64,000 nt of DNA from Sphingopyxis terrae subsp. terrae NBRC 15098 (GTDB lineage Bacteria > Pseudomonadota > Alphaproteobacteria > Sphingomonadales > Sphingomonadaceae), in contig NZ_CP013342.1 of NCBI RefSeq assembly GCF_001610975.1, positions 2,365,001-2,429,000 on the forward strand. The letters run 5' to 3'. The position numbers were made by a program, and so were the translations under genes. Below the pieces are notes generated by a model that was not told where the DNA came from, made no database searches, and saw only the letters and a program-made list of their open reading frames with translations. Shown in pieces: positions 20,848-29,807 of the stretch (positions within the stretch are counted from its first letter, which is position 1; each line of letters starts with the position of its first letter).

Positions 20848-21015
20848 TTGCGCGTAACGCAAGGATCGGGAAAAGGGCGCTGGGTCGCCGGGATTTTCGC
20901 CCTGGCGCTGCTGCTGGCGTTCGGACTGTTCCTCTATTGGCTGGGACGACCGATCGAGGCGAAGATGATTGAGGTGGACGTGACCGACAAGATTGCCGAA
21001 AGCGCGGCACAATGA
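20848..21015 (+). CDS. Small single-pass membrane protein
   Basis: A 55-residue protein starting at TTG with one strong hydrophobic helix (about residues 14-33, [19 protein letters not shown]) and a short acidic tail ending in ESAAQ. Its stop overlaps the start of the next gene as ATGA, which supports a translated, coupled gene. It is the first gene of the plus-strand run leading to xerD and accA and diverges from aroK. I do not recognise the family. The helix and coupling suggest it is an inner-membrane partner of the large exported protein encoded next; this is inference. Confidence 0.6.
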   Translation: MRVTQGSGKGRWVAGIFALALLLAFGLFLYWLGRPIEAKMIEVDVTDKIAESAAQ

Positions 21016-22832
21016 CAAAGAAAATGCTCGCGCTGACCCTGGGATTGTCGGGAACCGCACTCGCGGCTGCGCTCGTGCTTCCGGCGGTCGCGCAGGAATC
21101 GCTCTTGCCCGAAGGCTTTGGCAAGCCCGCCGACACGCCGGCACCGCGCCCGGCGCCGACGCCATCGCCGACCCCGGCGCCCTCTTCGACCGCAGCGCCG
21201 AAGGGCGGACCCGCTGGTGCCCCGCCCGTTGCGCCGCCGACCGTCGCGACGCTTGACGGCGGCGACACCGACGCGGGCGATGAGGCCAGCGATGGCGAGG
21301 AAGGCACGTCGGGCCAGCTCAAATACGACCTGCCGCCCGGCGCGCGCCGGCTGTTGACGCGGGTTGGCCCGCTGACGCCCGAAACCGGCGGGATGGCGCC
21401 CGATGCCTTCGGGGTGCGCGGCCAATATGCGGCGGCGATCATGCGCAGCATGCGCGGTCAGGTCGCATCGCGCTGGGGCCAGATATTGCTGCGCCGCGCG
21501 CTCGCGTCGGCGATCGACACGCCCGATACGATCAACGGCGCCGACCTTGCCGCCGACCGCGCGGGGCTGCTCTTGCGGCTCGGCGAATCGACCACCGCGC
21601 GGATGATCGTGCAGTCGGTCGATTATGACCGCGCGACCCCGCGGCTCGTCGCGACCGCGCAGCAGACCTATCTGGCGAATGCCGATCCGTCGGGGCTTTG
21701 TCCATACGTCCCCGCGGGGCTTGCCCATGGCGACGAACAAAGCTGGCGGCTCGCCGCGGCGATGTGCGCCGGGATGTCGGGCGAGGCCGGACCCGCGGGC
21801 TGGGCGATCGGCCGGGTACGGTCAAGCGGCAAGATCAGCAATTTCGACATTCTGCTCGCCGAACGTGTGCTCGGCGCAACGGGCGCCGGCCGCCGTTCGA
21901 CAACAATCGAATGGGACAAGGTCGGGCGCCTGACGAGCTGGCGCTTCGGTCTGGCGACCGCGACGGGAATCGACATTCCGGCACCGCTGCGCGCCACCGA
22001 GGCCGGTTCGATCCGAAGCTGGACGGTGCTCGCGCCGATGACCCCGATGGGCGACCGCATCGCTGCCGCTCCCTATGCCGCATCGCGCGGCGTGCTATCG
22101 AGCGAAGCCTATGTCTCGCTGCTCAGCGCCGCGTCGAGCGAGGAGGAGCCCCCCGAAGCGCTCGCGGCGCAGACAGATCTACTGCGCAGCGCGTTCAGCG
22201 GCGCCAATGCCGCCGATCGCTATACCGCGATGGAGGAATATTGGTCCGCGGGCACCGGTGCGACGGCGCGCTATGCCGCGCTTGTCGCAACCGCGCGAGC
22301 CGCCGCCGCGCTGCCCACCGGCGCCGATGTCGGCGCCGATCCGTGGCAGTTGCTGGGATCGATGCTGACCGCGGGATATGACAATCGCGCGGTGCAATGG
22401 GTGTCGAAACTGTCGGTCGGCGGCCACGGCTGGGGCATCATGGCGGTCGGGTCGCCGCGCCCGCTGACCGGTGTCGGCGCCGGGTCGATCGGAAGCTTCG
22501 CCAGCGACGACGACAGCGCCGAAACCTTGCGGTCGAAATTCCTGCTCGCGGGTCTCGCGGGCCTCGGCCGCATCGACGCCGGGCAGGCGTCATCGGCGGC
22601 CAGCGACCTGGGGGTCGATCTGGGCAAGCAGACGCGATGGACGCGCGCAATTTCTGAAGCCGCCCAGCGGCGCGAACCCGGCATGGTCGCGCTGCTTGCC
22701 GCGGCCGGGATGCAGGGCGAATGGGACAAGATACCGCCCTATCACCTCTATCATATCGTCCGGGCGCTCCACGACGTCGGGCTCGACGCCGAAGCCCGGA
22801 TGATCGCGGCCGAAGCGCTGGTGCGTGTCTGA
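21012..22832 (+). CDS. Large exported protein of unknown function
   Basis: A 606-residue protein with a Sec signal peptide (about residues 1-28, ending LPAVAQE), then a Pro/Ala-rich low-complexity stretch (about 42-78) and an acidic linker ([15 protein letters not shown]). The remaining ~500 residues are Ala-rich, apparently helical, and look like loosely repeated helical hairpins; two cysteines (CPYV and MCAGM) could form a periplasmic disulfide. I find no catalytic motif. It overlaps the preceding small membrane protein by 4 nt and the xerD start by 8 nt, so the three are probably one transcript. Similar Pro-rich sphingomonad proteins have sometimes been given misleading antifreeze-like names. 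Function unknown. Confidence 0.75.
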   Translation: MTKKMLALTLGLSGTALAAALVLPAVAQESLLPEGFGKPADTPAPRPAPTPSPTPAPSSTAAPKGGPAGAPPVAPPTVATLDGGDTDAGDEASDGEEGTSGQLKYDLPPGARRLLTRVGPLTPETGGMAPDAFGVRGQYAAAIMRSMRGQVASRWGQILLRRALASAIDTPDTINGADLAADRAGLLLRLGESTTARMIVQSVDYDRATPRLVATAQQTYLANADPSGLCPYVPAGLAHGDEQSWRLAAAMCAGMSGEAGPAGWAIGRVRSSGKISNFDILLAERVLGATGAGRRSTTIEWDKVGRLTSWRFGLATATGIDIPAPLRATEAGSIRSWTVLAPMTPMGDRIAAAPYAASRGVLSSEAYVSLLSAASSEEEPPEALAAQTDLLRSAFSGANAADRYTAMEEYWSAGTGATARYAALVATARAAAALPTGADVGADPWQLLGSMLTAGYDNRAVQWVSKLSVGGHGWGIMAVGSPRPLTGVGAGSIGSFASDDDSAETLRSKFLLAGLAGLGRIDAGQASSAASDLGVDLGKQTRWTRAISEAAQRREPGMVALLAAAGMQGEWDKIPPYHLYHIVRALHDVGLDAEARMIAAEALVRV

Positions 22833-23736
22833 CGCGCGCCTGATCGACCGCTTTCTGGAGATGATGTCCGCCGAACGGGGGGCATCGCGAAACACCATCC
22901 TCGCTTATCGCCGCGACCTCGAACAGGCGGCAGAACTGGTGCGCGGTTCGCTCGGCGATGCCGACGCCGCCGCGCTGCGCGGATTGATGGCCGCATATCG
23001 GACGCTGGCGGCTAGCAGCGCGGCACGCAAACTGTCGGCGCTGCGGCAGTTCTTCGCGTTTCTGGAGGATGAGGGCGAGCGCACCGATAACCCGGCGCTC
23101 GACATCGCGCGTCCCGTCACGCGCCGTCCGCTGCCGCGCATTTTGTCGCACGATGATGTCGACCGGCTGTTCGCGCAGGCTAGCGAGGAGGCAGCGGGGG
23201 AGGCAGCGCCCGCGAACGCCATGCGCATGCTGCTGCTGCTCGAACTGCTCTACGGCTCCGGACTGCGCGCGAGCGAGCTGGTATCGCTGCCGCGCCGTGC
23301 GGTTGCGGGCGAGCGGCAATTTCTGATCGTGCGCGGCAAGGGCGACAAGGAACGGCTGGTGCCGCTGTCCGACCGGGCGCGCGAAGCGCTCGATCGCTGG
23401 CTGCCGCTGCTCGCCGATGGAACACCCTGGCTGTTCCCGTCGGGCAAGGCGCATGTGTCGCGCGTACGGCTGTTCCAGATGCTGCGCGAACTGGCGGCGC
23501 GCGCCGGGGTCGATCCCGCGGGGGTCAGTCCGCACGTCCTGCGCCACGCCTTCGCCACCCATCTGCTGGAGGGCGGGGCCGACCTGCGCGCGTTGCAGAT
23601 GATGCTGGGCCATGCCGACATCGCGACGACCGAAATTTACACCCATGTCGATAGCCAGCGGCTGGTCGAGCTGGTCAATCGGCGCCATCCGCTGGCGCAG
23701 ATGCGGGCCGTTGACGTTGCGGCGCCTTCGGCCTAG
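22825..23736 (+). CDS. xerD: Tyrosine recombinase XerD
   Basis: A 303-residue site-specific tyrosine recombinase. The N-terminal SAM-like DNA-binding domain (about 5-90) includes RNTILAYRRDL; the catalytic domain has R148 (GSGLRASEL), K173 (GKGDKERLVP), H237 and R240 (SPHVLRHAFATHLL), H263 (LGHADIATTE) and the nucleophile Y272 (IYTHV). XerD with XerC resolves chromosome dimers at dif under FtsK control. The GTG start at 22825 overlaps the end of the unknown exported protein by 8 nt. Its place beside accA and aroKB is shared by related genomes and argues for a housekeeping recombinase rather than a phage integrase. Confidence 0.93.
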   Translation: MSDARLIDRFLEMMSAERGASRNTILAYRRDLEQAAELVRGSLGDADAAALRGLMAAYRTLAASSAARKLSALRQFFAFLEDEGERTDNPALDIARPVTRRPLPRILSHDDVDRLFAQASEEAAGEAAPANAMRMLLLLELLYGSGLRASELVSLPRRAVAGERQFLIVRGKGDKERLVPLSDRAREALDRWLPLLADGTPWLFPSGKAHVSRVRLFQMLRELAARAGVDPAGVSPHVLRHAFATHLLEGGADLRALQMMLGHADIATTEIYTHVDSQRLVELVNRRHPLAQMRAVDVAAPSA

Positions 23737-23745
23737 CGCTCCCCT

Positions 23746-24693
23746 ATGACAGCCTTTCTCGATTTCGAAAAACAGGTCGCCGCGCTCGATCGCCAGATTG
23801 CCGAATTGCGTGAAATGGGGGACGATCCGTCGCTCAATATCGATGGCGATATTGCCCGGCTGGAGGACAAGTCCTCGAAGATGCTGCGCGATATCTATGC
23901 CAAGCTGACGCCCTGGCAAAAGACGCAGGTCGCGCGCCACCCCGACCGGCCGCATTTCAAACATTATGTCGCGGGCCTGTTCGACGACTGGATGCCGCTC
24001 GCCGGCGATCGCAATTTCGGCGACGATCAGGCGATCCTGGGCGGCCTCGCCCGCTTTCGCGGTCGGCGCGTGATGGTGATCGGGCATGAGAAGGGCGACG
24101 ACATTCCGTCGCGCATGAAGCATAATTTCGGCATGGCGAAGCCCGAAGGCTATCGCAAGGCGATCCGCCTGATGCAGCTTGCCGATCGTTTCGGTTTGCC
24201 GGTGGTGACGCTAGTCGACACGTCGGGGGCCTTTCCCGGTATCCAGGCCGAAGAGCGCGGCCAGGCGGAAGCGATCGCGCGGTCGACCGAACAATGCCTT
24301 GCGCTCGGCGTTCCGATGGTTGCAGCAATCGTCGGCGAGGGCGGCTCGGGCGGCGCCATAGCGCTTGCGGCCGCCAACCGCGTGTTGATGTTCGAACATG
24401 CCGTCTATTCGGTGATCTCGCCCGAAGGCTGCGCGTCGATCCTGTGGCGCACCGCCGACAAGGCGCCCGATGCGGCAACCGCGATGAAGATGTCGGCGCA
24501 GGATCTGCTGGGACTGAAGGTCATCGATCGTATCGTGACAGAGCCCGTCGGCGGCGCGCACCGGGCGCCCGAAGTCGCCATCCAGTCGCTCGGCGATGCG
24601 CTCGCGCAGGAACTCGACGGCTTGCAGGGCCAGTCGCGTGAGCGGCTGCGCACCGACCGCGAAGATAAGTTCCTTGCGATGGGGCGCGCCTGA
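23746..24693 (+). CDS. accA: Acetyl-CoA carboxylase carboxyltransferase subunit alpha
   Basis: AccA pairs with AccD to transfer carboxyl from biotin to acetyl-CoA, giving malonyl-CoA for fatty-acid synthesis. The 315-residue protein starts with the coiled N-terminal region FLDFEKQVAALDRQIAEL, and carries GRRVMVIGHEKGDD, RLMQLADRFGLPVVTLVDT, PGIQAEERGQAEAIA and the oxyanion-hole GEGGSGGAIALAAA followed by YSVISPEGCASILW. Length and motifs are standard. It begins 9 nt after the xerD stop. A cytoplasmic core enzyme with no oddities. Confidence 0.97.
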   Translation: MTAFLDFEKQVAALDRQIAELREMGDDPSLNIDGDIARLEDKSSKMLRDIYAKLTPWQKTQVARHPDRPHFKHYVAGLFDDWMPLAGDRNFGDDQAILGGLARFRGRRVMVIGHEKGDDIPSRMKHNFGMAKPEGYRKAIRLMQLADRFGLPVVTLVDTSGAFPGIQAEERGQAEAIARSTEQCLALGVPMVAAIVGEGGSGGAIALAAANRVLMFEHAVYSVISPEGCASILWRTADKAPDAATAMKMSAQDLLGLKVIDRIVTEPVGGAHRAPEVAIQSLGDALAQELDGLQGQSRERLRTDREDKFLAMGRA

Positions 24694-24811
24694 ACGGAAC
24701 CGCCCGCGCCTGCTTCGCGTTCGACTCCCGACCGGCGGGCGTCCCATGACCGCTTGCCTTGATCCCGCGACGGGATAAGCCGGCGAGAACGAACCAAAGG
24801 GAGGCAAATCG

Positions 24812-26308
24812 ATGACGAAACGGATCACGGCGCGGCTGGCGATGCTGCTGGCGGCAACGGCGCTGGTCGGTGGCGGGGTGGCCGAAGCACAGCTCAAGGT
24901 AATCCGCACTGCGACCAGCATTTCGCCGGCCGAGCGCAAGCAGGGCGATGAGGCGCATCCGCAGCTGCTCGCCGAATTCGGCGGTGCCTATGCCGGGCCG
25001 CAGGCCGCCTATGTGAACCGCATCGGTCAGAATATCGCCGTGCAGTCGGGCCTGTCGCGCAGCCCGAGCGACTTCACCGTGACGCTGCTCAATTCGCCGG
25101 TGAACAACGCCTTCGCGATCCCCGGTGGCTATGTTTACGTCACGCGCCAGTTGATGGCGCTGATGAACGACGAGGCCGAACTCGCCGGCGTGCTCGGCCA
25201 CGAAGTCGGCCATGTCGCTGCGCAGCATAGCAAGAAGCGCCAGTCGGCGGCGACGCGCAACACCATCCTCGGCGTCCTCGCGTCGGTGCTCGGCGGCGCG
25301 ATCGGCGACAATGGCGGGCTGCTCGGCGGGCTCGGCGGCCTGTTGCAGAATAATGCGATGCAGGTGGCGCAGCTTGCGACGCTGGGCTTTTCGCGCTCGC
25401 AGGAACTCGAGGCCGATCAACTCGGCGTCCAATATCTGAAGCGCGCCGGCTATGATCCGATGGCGCTGTCAACGATGCTGGCGAGCCTTGCGAACCAGAC
25501 CAACCTCGAGGCGCGACTGTCGGGCGGCGACGCGCGATCATTGCCCGAATGGGCGAGCACCCATCCCGATCCGGCGTCGCGCGTGCGCAATGCGCAAACG
25601 CTCGCCTCGCGGGTCGGCACCGGCGGCGTGCGCAACGCCGACGCTTTCCTCGCGTCGGTTGATGGCGTGCTCTATGGCGACGACCCGGCGCAGGGCGTGG
25701 TCGAGGGCAGGGACTTTCTGCATCCCGACCTGCGTCTGCGCTTCACCGTGCCGAACGGCTTTGCAATGCAGAACAGCACCAGCGCGGTGTCGATCAGCGG
25801 CAATGGCGGGCAGGCACAATTTTCGACCGCGGCGTATAGCGGCGACATGACCGCCTATATTGCCAATGTGTTCAAGGCGGTTGCGGGCGATGCCAAAATC
25901 ACGCCCGGCACCGTTCAGCGCACGACGGTGAACGGCATCCCCGCCTATTTTTCGTCGGCGCGCGCCAATAGCCAGTCGGGGCAGGTCGATGTGACCGTCT
26001 TTGCCTATGAATTTGCGCCCAACAGTGCTTTTCACTTCGTGACCTTGGCAAAGGCCGGCGGATCGGGCGTCTTCAACCCGATGTTCGGCAGCGTCCGGCG
26101 GCTGACTGCAAGCGAGGCCGCCGCGATCCGGCCGCGACGTGTCGATGTGGTGACGGTGAAGAGCGGCGACAGCGTCGCGGCGCTGGCGAAGCGCATGGCC
26201 TACAGCAATTATCAATCGGAGCGGTTCCAGGTGCTCAACCGCCTGTCGGCCACGAGCCGGCTCGCTCCGGGGCAAAGGGTAAAGCTGGTCGTCTACGCCA
26301 ATCGCTGA
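24812..26308 (+). CDS. Exported M48-family zinc metalloprotease
   Basis: A 498-residue protein with a signal peptide (about 1-26, ending VAEAQ). The zinc site HEVGH is at residues 130-134, and the third ligand lies in SRSQELEADQLGVQY near residue 198, giving the BepA/YfgC-like periplasmic M48 arrangement used for outer-membrane protein quality control. The C-terminal ~50 residues (VKSGDSVAALAKRM and RLAPGQRVKLVVY) look like a LysM-type peptidoglycan-binding module, which would hold the enzyme at the cell wall. The start has GGGAGG about 9 nt upstream. It is followed by a perfect bidirectional terminator. No TPR region typical of BepA is obvious. Confidence 0.9.
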   Translation: MTKRITARLAMLLAATALVGGGVAEAQLKVIRTATSISPAERKQGDEAHPQLLAEFGGAYAGPQAAYVNRIGQNIAVQSGLSRSPSDFTVTLLNSPVNNAFAIPGGYVYVTRQLMALMNDEAELAGVLGHEVGHVAAQHSKKRQSAATRNTILGVLASVLGGAIGDNGGLLGGLGGLLQNNAMQVAQLATLGFSRSQELEADQLGVQYLKRAGYDPMALSTMLASLANQTNLEARLSGGDARSLPEWASTHPDPASRVRNAQTLASRVGTGGVRNADAFLASVDGVLYGDDPAQGVVEGRDFLHPDLRLRFTVPNGFAMQNSTSAVSISGNGGQAQFSTAAYSGDMTAYIANVFKAVAGDAKITPGTVQRTTVNGIPAYFSSARANSQSGQVDVTVFAYEFAPNSAFHFVTLAKAGGSGVFNPMFGSVRRLTASEAAAIRPRRVDVVTVKSGDSVAALAKRMAYSNYQSERFQVLNRLSATSRLAPGQRVKLVVYANR

Positions 26309-26321
26309 CGATCCGACGCAA

Positions 26322-26350
26322 AAAGGGCGGTGGCTTGGCCACCGCCCTTT
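26322..26350. terminator. Bidirectional intrinsic terminator
   Basis: Perfect 12-bp stem AAAGGGCGGTGG / CCACCGCCCTTT with a short loop. The A-run on one side and the T-run on the other allow it to end both the M48 protease transcript and the convergent Flp pilin transcript. Confidence 0.88.
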
Positions 26351-26392
26351 CCTGTTTGATCTCCATCGCCGAAGCGGTGGATGTCGGCTCGA

Positions 26393-26566
26393 TTAGGTGC
26401 CGGCGTTCTTCAGACCGCTGTCGACCTTTTCGAACGTGCCCTTGACGCTCGTGCCGACGTTGCCCATCACGGTGATGCCCGCGACGGCGATGAGAGCGGC
26501 GATCAGGCCGTATTCGATGGCGGTCGCAGCCTGATTGTTGCGAACGAGCTTCTTGAAGAATTTCAT
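26393..26566 (-). CDS. Flp/Fap-type pilin subunit, copy 1
   Basis: A 57-residue protein on the minus strand that is easily missed by length cut-offs. It begins MKFFKKLVRNNQAATAIEYG, the positively charged leader and (A)xxIEYGLIAAL pattern of Flp type IVb pilins, then a single hydrophobic helix (LIAALIAVAGITVMG) and a short polar tail ending NAGT. The Shine-Dalgarno AGGAG is 8 nt upstream. Flp pilins are processed by a prepilin peptidase and assembled by a tad/cpa apparatus, none of which is encoded in this window. A second related gene lies just upstream on the same strand. Confidence 0.85.
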   Translation of the reverse strand: MKFFKKLVRNNQAATAIEYGLIAALIAVAGITVMGNVGTSVKGTFEKVDSGLKNAGT

Positions 26567-26702
26567 GTCTGGTCTCCTGACAAGTCACTTACCCTGTTGA
26601 CGGTCTGGTCGTGGTCAACGGAGCAAGATTAGGATCAATTGGTTTTGAATTTCTTAATGCCGACGCGCCGAAATGCTGTTTCCGGAGTCCCGTTTCAGCA
26701 CA

Positions 26703-26882
26703 TCAGGCTCCATCCATCGCTGCGACGGATTTTTCCGACACGTTGGTCCACATCGCGTTGGTCGATTTGCCGACGGCGGTGATGGTGACGATCGCGGCCA
26801 GAAAGATCAGCGCAAGGATAAGGCCATATTCTACGGCTGTGGCGGCCCTGGTCGACCGCAGCAGCCCATGAAACTTGTTCAT
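26703..26882 (-). CDS. Flp/Fap-type pilin subunit, copy 2
   Basis: A 59-residue Flp pilin, MNKFHGLLRSTRAATAVEYG followed by the hydrophobic LILALIFLAAIVTITAVG helix and a polar tail ending MDGA. The leader and AVEYG signature match copy 1, but the tails differ, so they are diverged paralogs rather than a recent duplication. About 135 nt without a gene separate them. The only possible longer reading in this frame runs into the mutT promoter region and lacks family resemblance. Assembly genes (tad/cpa) must lie elsewhere. Confidence 0.82.
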   Translation of the reverse strand: MNKFHGLLRSTRAATAVEYGLILALIFLAAIVTITAVGKSTNAMWTNVSEKSVAAMDGA

Positions 26883-26948
26883 TGTTCCGCCCCTGACTGA
26901 AGTTATAGTTCCCGAGGATCGGGAAAGTGTCACAGGAAGGTTAACAAT

Positions 26949-27377
26949 TTGGCCGCATCGCAGGGCGGAAATACCGCGTCCGACAGCCTTGTGGTGGTCG
27001 CCGCGGCGCTGGTGGATCGCGACGGACGCTTGCTGGTTCAGCAGCGCCCCGAAGGCACGTCGATGGCGGGGCTGTGGGAGTTTCCAGGCGGCAAGCGCGA
27101 GGTCGGCGAAACCCCCGAGCAGGCGCTTGTACGCGAACTTGCGGAGGAACTGGCGATCGACGTCGATCATAGCTGCCTCGCGCCCGCTTGCTTTGCGAGC
27201 GACATGCTCGGCGATCGGCATCTCCTGCTTCTGCTCTATGTCTGCCGCAAATGGCGCGGTACCCCGGTGGCGCAGCATGCGACCGCGCTGCGCTGGGTGC
27301 GGCCGGTCGAGCTTTACGCGCTCGATATGCCGCCCGCCGACAAGCCGCTTATCGGCCTCCTCGAAGCGCTGATCTAG
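26949..27377 (+). CDS. mutT: NUDIX hydrolase, MutT type (8-oxo-dGTP diphosphatase)
   Basis: A 142-residue NUDIX protein. The NUDIX box occupies about residues 47-69 (GGKREVGETPEQALVREL then AEELAI), with the catalytic Glu cluster REL..EE intact, and LWEFPGGK just before it is typical of MutT, which removes oxidised dGTP from the nucleotide pool. The start is TTG at 26949, which begins MAASQGG. Its last codons overlap the stop of the convergent CapA-like gene. It diverges from the Flp pilin gene. Confidence 0.85.
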   Translation: MAASQGGNTASDSLVVVAAALVDRDGRLLVQQRPEGTSMAGLWEFPGGKREVGETPEQALVRELAEELAIDVDHSCLAPACFASDMLGDRHLLLLLYVCRKWRGTPVAQHATALRWVRPVELYALDMPPADKPLIGLLEALI

Positions 27378-29374
27378 CGGCTGTAGGAGCGGCCGGGCGC
27401 CGGTGGTTCGCCGTTCGCCGGTTCGTCCCATGCGACGAAGGCGATATCGTCGATCCGCACCGGCTTTCCATCGACTTGCAGCAGCGGACGCAGGGGCAGT
27501 TCCTCGTCACCGGGCGCAAGGTCGACGTCGAAGCGGAAATCGGTCCAAGCGCCGCCGGTCAGCGCGGCCGTGCCGATCGGCTGCCGCGGTGCGCTTTCGA
27601 TCGCCTTGGTCATGCCGCTGCCCTTCGGTTGCAACTGGACGAACGCCGCGAGCGTCGCGGCGCTAGCGCTGCGCGCGCGGCCGACCAGCGTGTAGCGGCG
27701 CGCATTCCCGTTGCGGAAGAATGTCGTCGGCGCAACGGTGGCCGATGACGCCGCCGCGTCGGGACGCAGCGCGAGCGCATGCCCGCCGCCAAAGCCGCCG
27801 GCGACGAAATCGACGCTGCCATTCTCGCTTGCCCAACTCCGGTCGGTCGCATCGTCGTACCGCGCTGCCTCGAAATCGCCGCGCAGGATCAGGTCGCGGC
27901 CGGTCATCGCGCCGGTGGCGGCGGCGCATGGGGCGGCCGGGTCGAGCGCATAGCGGTAGGCGATGACCCCGGAAATCGACGTCGCGGCGCATTCGCGCGG
28001 CGGCGCGGGCTGCCGCTGCGGGTTGATTACGCCATGTCCGCCGGACAGGGCGATCCGCGTACCGCGCTCCGCCGACAGGTCGATAATGCGGTGAAGCGCC
28101 GCCTGGCGGATCGCGCCCGTCGCCGGAACGGGACGATAGTCGAGGAGCTGGATCGGCAGAATTTCGGCGCGAAACAAGGTGCCGCCGTCCATCCAGACTT
28201 TCAGCGCATAGGTCGCCTGCGTTTCGGGGAAATATTGGTCGAAGACGAAATTGCCGAGCGAATAGGCGATCAGCCGCCCCTTATAGAGTTCGAGCCCGTG
28301 CGACACATGCGGGTGATGCGACACGACCAGCACCGCGCCCTTGTCGATCGCCAGCTTCATCCGCCGCTCGCTGATATCGGTGGGGCGGTCGCTATATTCG
28401 CTGCTGCCGTGGTACTGGACGATGGGCATGCGCCCGGCTGCGACTTCGCGGGTGACGGCGGTCTCGATATTCTCGTCGCTGCCGAACGTGGCCCCGCCCT
28501 TGGCGCTTTCGGCGACCTGATTGGGTTCGACGCGTCCCTTCCAGCCGACGAAACCGAGCATCGCATAGGGCTGTCCACCAACCTCGATGCGGGCAGCCTT
28601 CAGTGCTTCCGATTCGTTCCGGCCGGCACCCGACCAGGGGAGTTTCGCCTTGTCGAGCGCCGCCAGTGTCGAGGCAAGGCCCGGTTCAACATAGTCGTAA
28701 ACATGATTGTTGCCGAGCGTGACATAATCGATCCCGGCATCTGCGAGCACCTGCGCCGCATCGCGGTGGGTGTAGAAGACCACCGTCTTATCGGGTGCGT
28801 CGCCCAGATCCTCGGCCGCGAGCACCGTTTCAAGATTGACCGAGGCGAGGTCGGCGCCCGCGAAATAACGACGCATCGGTGCGAGCAGCCGCGCCATGTC
28901 GGCGGCGCGGGTCGCCGGATGGATCAATGTGCGTTCGCCCCAGATCGGCTTTTCATAGCGGCGCGCCATCATGACATCGCCGCCGAAGAAGAATTCGACG
29001 CGGCCCGGCGCGCGCGCCACGACTTCGAGCTGCGGCAGCACGCGCTTGCCGTCCTTCGTGCCCAGTTCGGCGGCGGCGAAGGCGAAATCGGCGTCGAAGA
29101 CCGCCGGACCGCGCAGGCTGATCCGGTAATCGGCGGCGTCGGGCAGCGATGCCGTAAGGCTGCCATCGCGCGCAATCGGCACCGGCTGGCCATTGATGCG
29201 CGCTTCTATCGCCTGGACATCGACCGTGCCTCCGACGACCGCGACCGTTCCGTCGATGCCGCGGATCGACGCGGGCGCTTCGGCGGCTGCGGCGAGAGGT
29301 GCGGTGAGCGGCACGCCCGCGGCGAGCGCGGCGGCGGCGCCCAAATGTCCCCAGAAACGCATCGGTCGCGCCAT
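27374..29374 (-). CDS. CapA-family (poly-gamma-glutamate synthesis-type) metallophosphoesterase-fold protein, exported
   Basis: A 666-residue protein with a signal-like N-terminus (MARPMRFWGHLGAAAALAAG). The CapA/PgsA core holds FFFGGDVMMARR, SVNLETVL, VTLGNNHVYDY, GSSEYSDRPTD, VSHHPHVSHGLELYKG and YSLGNFVFDQ, matching the metallophosphatase-like fold. It is longer than the usual ~400 residues: about 125 residues precede the core and some 200 follow, the last part (RYTLVGRARSASAATL, FRFDVDLAPG) resembling a beta-sandwich carbohydrate-binding module. CapA proteins are tied to gamma-glutamate polymer synthesis or release. It is the last gene of the gamma-glutamyltransferase operon. GTG 29377 is an alternative start. 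Confidence 0.82.
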   Translation of the reverse strand: MARPMRFWGHLGAAAALAAGVPLTAPLAAAAEAPASIRGIDGTVAVVGGTVDVQAIEARINGQPVPIARDGSLTASLPDAADYRISLRGPAVFDADFAFAAAELGTKDGKRVLPQLEVVARAPGRVEFFFGGDVMMARRYEKPIWGERTLIHPATRAADMARLLAPMRRYFAGADLASVNLETVLAAEDLGDAPDKTVVFYTHRDAAQVLADAGIDYVTLGNNHVYDYVEPGLASTLAALDKAKLPWSGAGRNESEALKAARIEVGGQPYAMLGFVGWKGRVEPNQVAESAKGGATFGSDENIETAVTREVAAGRMPIVQYHGSSEYSDRPTDISERRMKLAIDKGAVLVVSHHPHVSHGLELYKGRLIAYSLGNFVFDQYFPETQATYALKVWMDGGTLFRAEILPIQLLDYRPVPATGAIRQAALHRIIDLSAERGTRIALSGGHGVINPQRQPAPPRECAATSISGVIAYRYALDPAAPCAAATGAMTGRDLILRGDFEAARYDDATDRSWASENGSVDFVAGGFGGGHALALRPDAAASSATVAPTTFFRNGNARRYTLVGRARSASAATLAAFVQLQPKGSGMTKAIESAPRQPIGTAALTGGAWTDFRFDVDLAPGDEELPLRPLLQVDGKPVRIDDIAFVAWDEPANGEPPAPGRSYSR

Positions 29375-29383
29375 CACAAATCC

Positions 29384-29806
29384 TTATTTGGCGAAGAGTT
29401 GGTCGAGATCGGCAAAGGCCTTGAACTCGAGGGCATTGCCCGCCGGATCATGGAAGAACATCGTCGACTGTTCGCCCGGCTGGCCGGGAAAGCGCGTGTG
29501 CGGTTCGATGACGAAGCGGACGCCCTGATCCTGGAGCCGCGCCGCGAGCGCGCGCCATTCGTCGGGCGGCAGGACGACGCCGAAATGCGGGACCGGCACA
29601 TCATGGCCGTCGACCGGATTATGGCCCGCCACCGCATCGCGCTGCGCGACCCGGTGCGCGACGATCTGGTGCCCATAGAGGTTGAAGTCGATCCAGTCGC
29701 TGTCGCTGCGCCCCTCGGGGCAACCGAGGACGGTGCCATAGAAATGCCGCGCCGCGTCGAGATCATCGACGGGAAAGGCAAAATGAAAGGGCGTAAGCTG
29801 AGCCAT
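29384..29806 (-). CDS. VOC (glyoxalase/bleomycin-resistance/dioxygenase) superfamily protein
   Basis: A 140-residue vicinal-oxygen-chelate fold protein with two beta-alpha-beta modules: the first starts [20 protein letters not shown], the second [18 protein letters not shown] and ends [15 protein letters not shown]. Candidate metal ligands are H in FHFAF, H in VPHFGV and E in NALEFK. The activity is not predictable. I start it at ATG 29806 (MAQLTP), because the GAAGG site sits 9 nt upstream; the ATG at 29815 would have no spacing. It overlaps the alpha/beta hydrolase stop and ends just before the CapA-like start. Confidence 0.82.
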   Translation of the reverse strand: MAQLTPFHFAFPVDDLDAARHFYGTVLGCPEGRSDSDWIDFNLYGHQIVAHRVAQRDAVAGHNPVDGHDVPVPHFGVVLPPDEWRALAARLQDQGVRFVIEPHTRFPGQPGEQSTMFFHDPAGNALEFKAFADLDQLFAK

Positions 29807-29807
29807 A

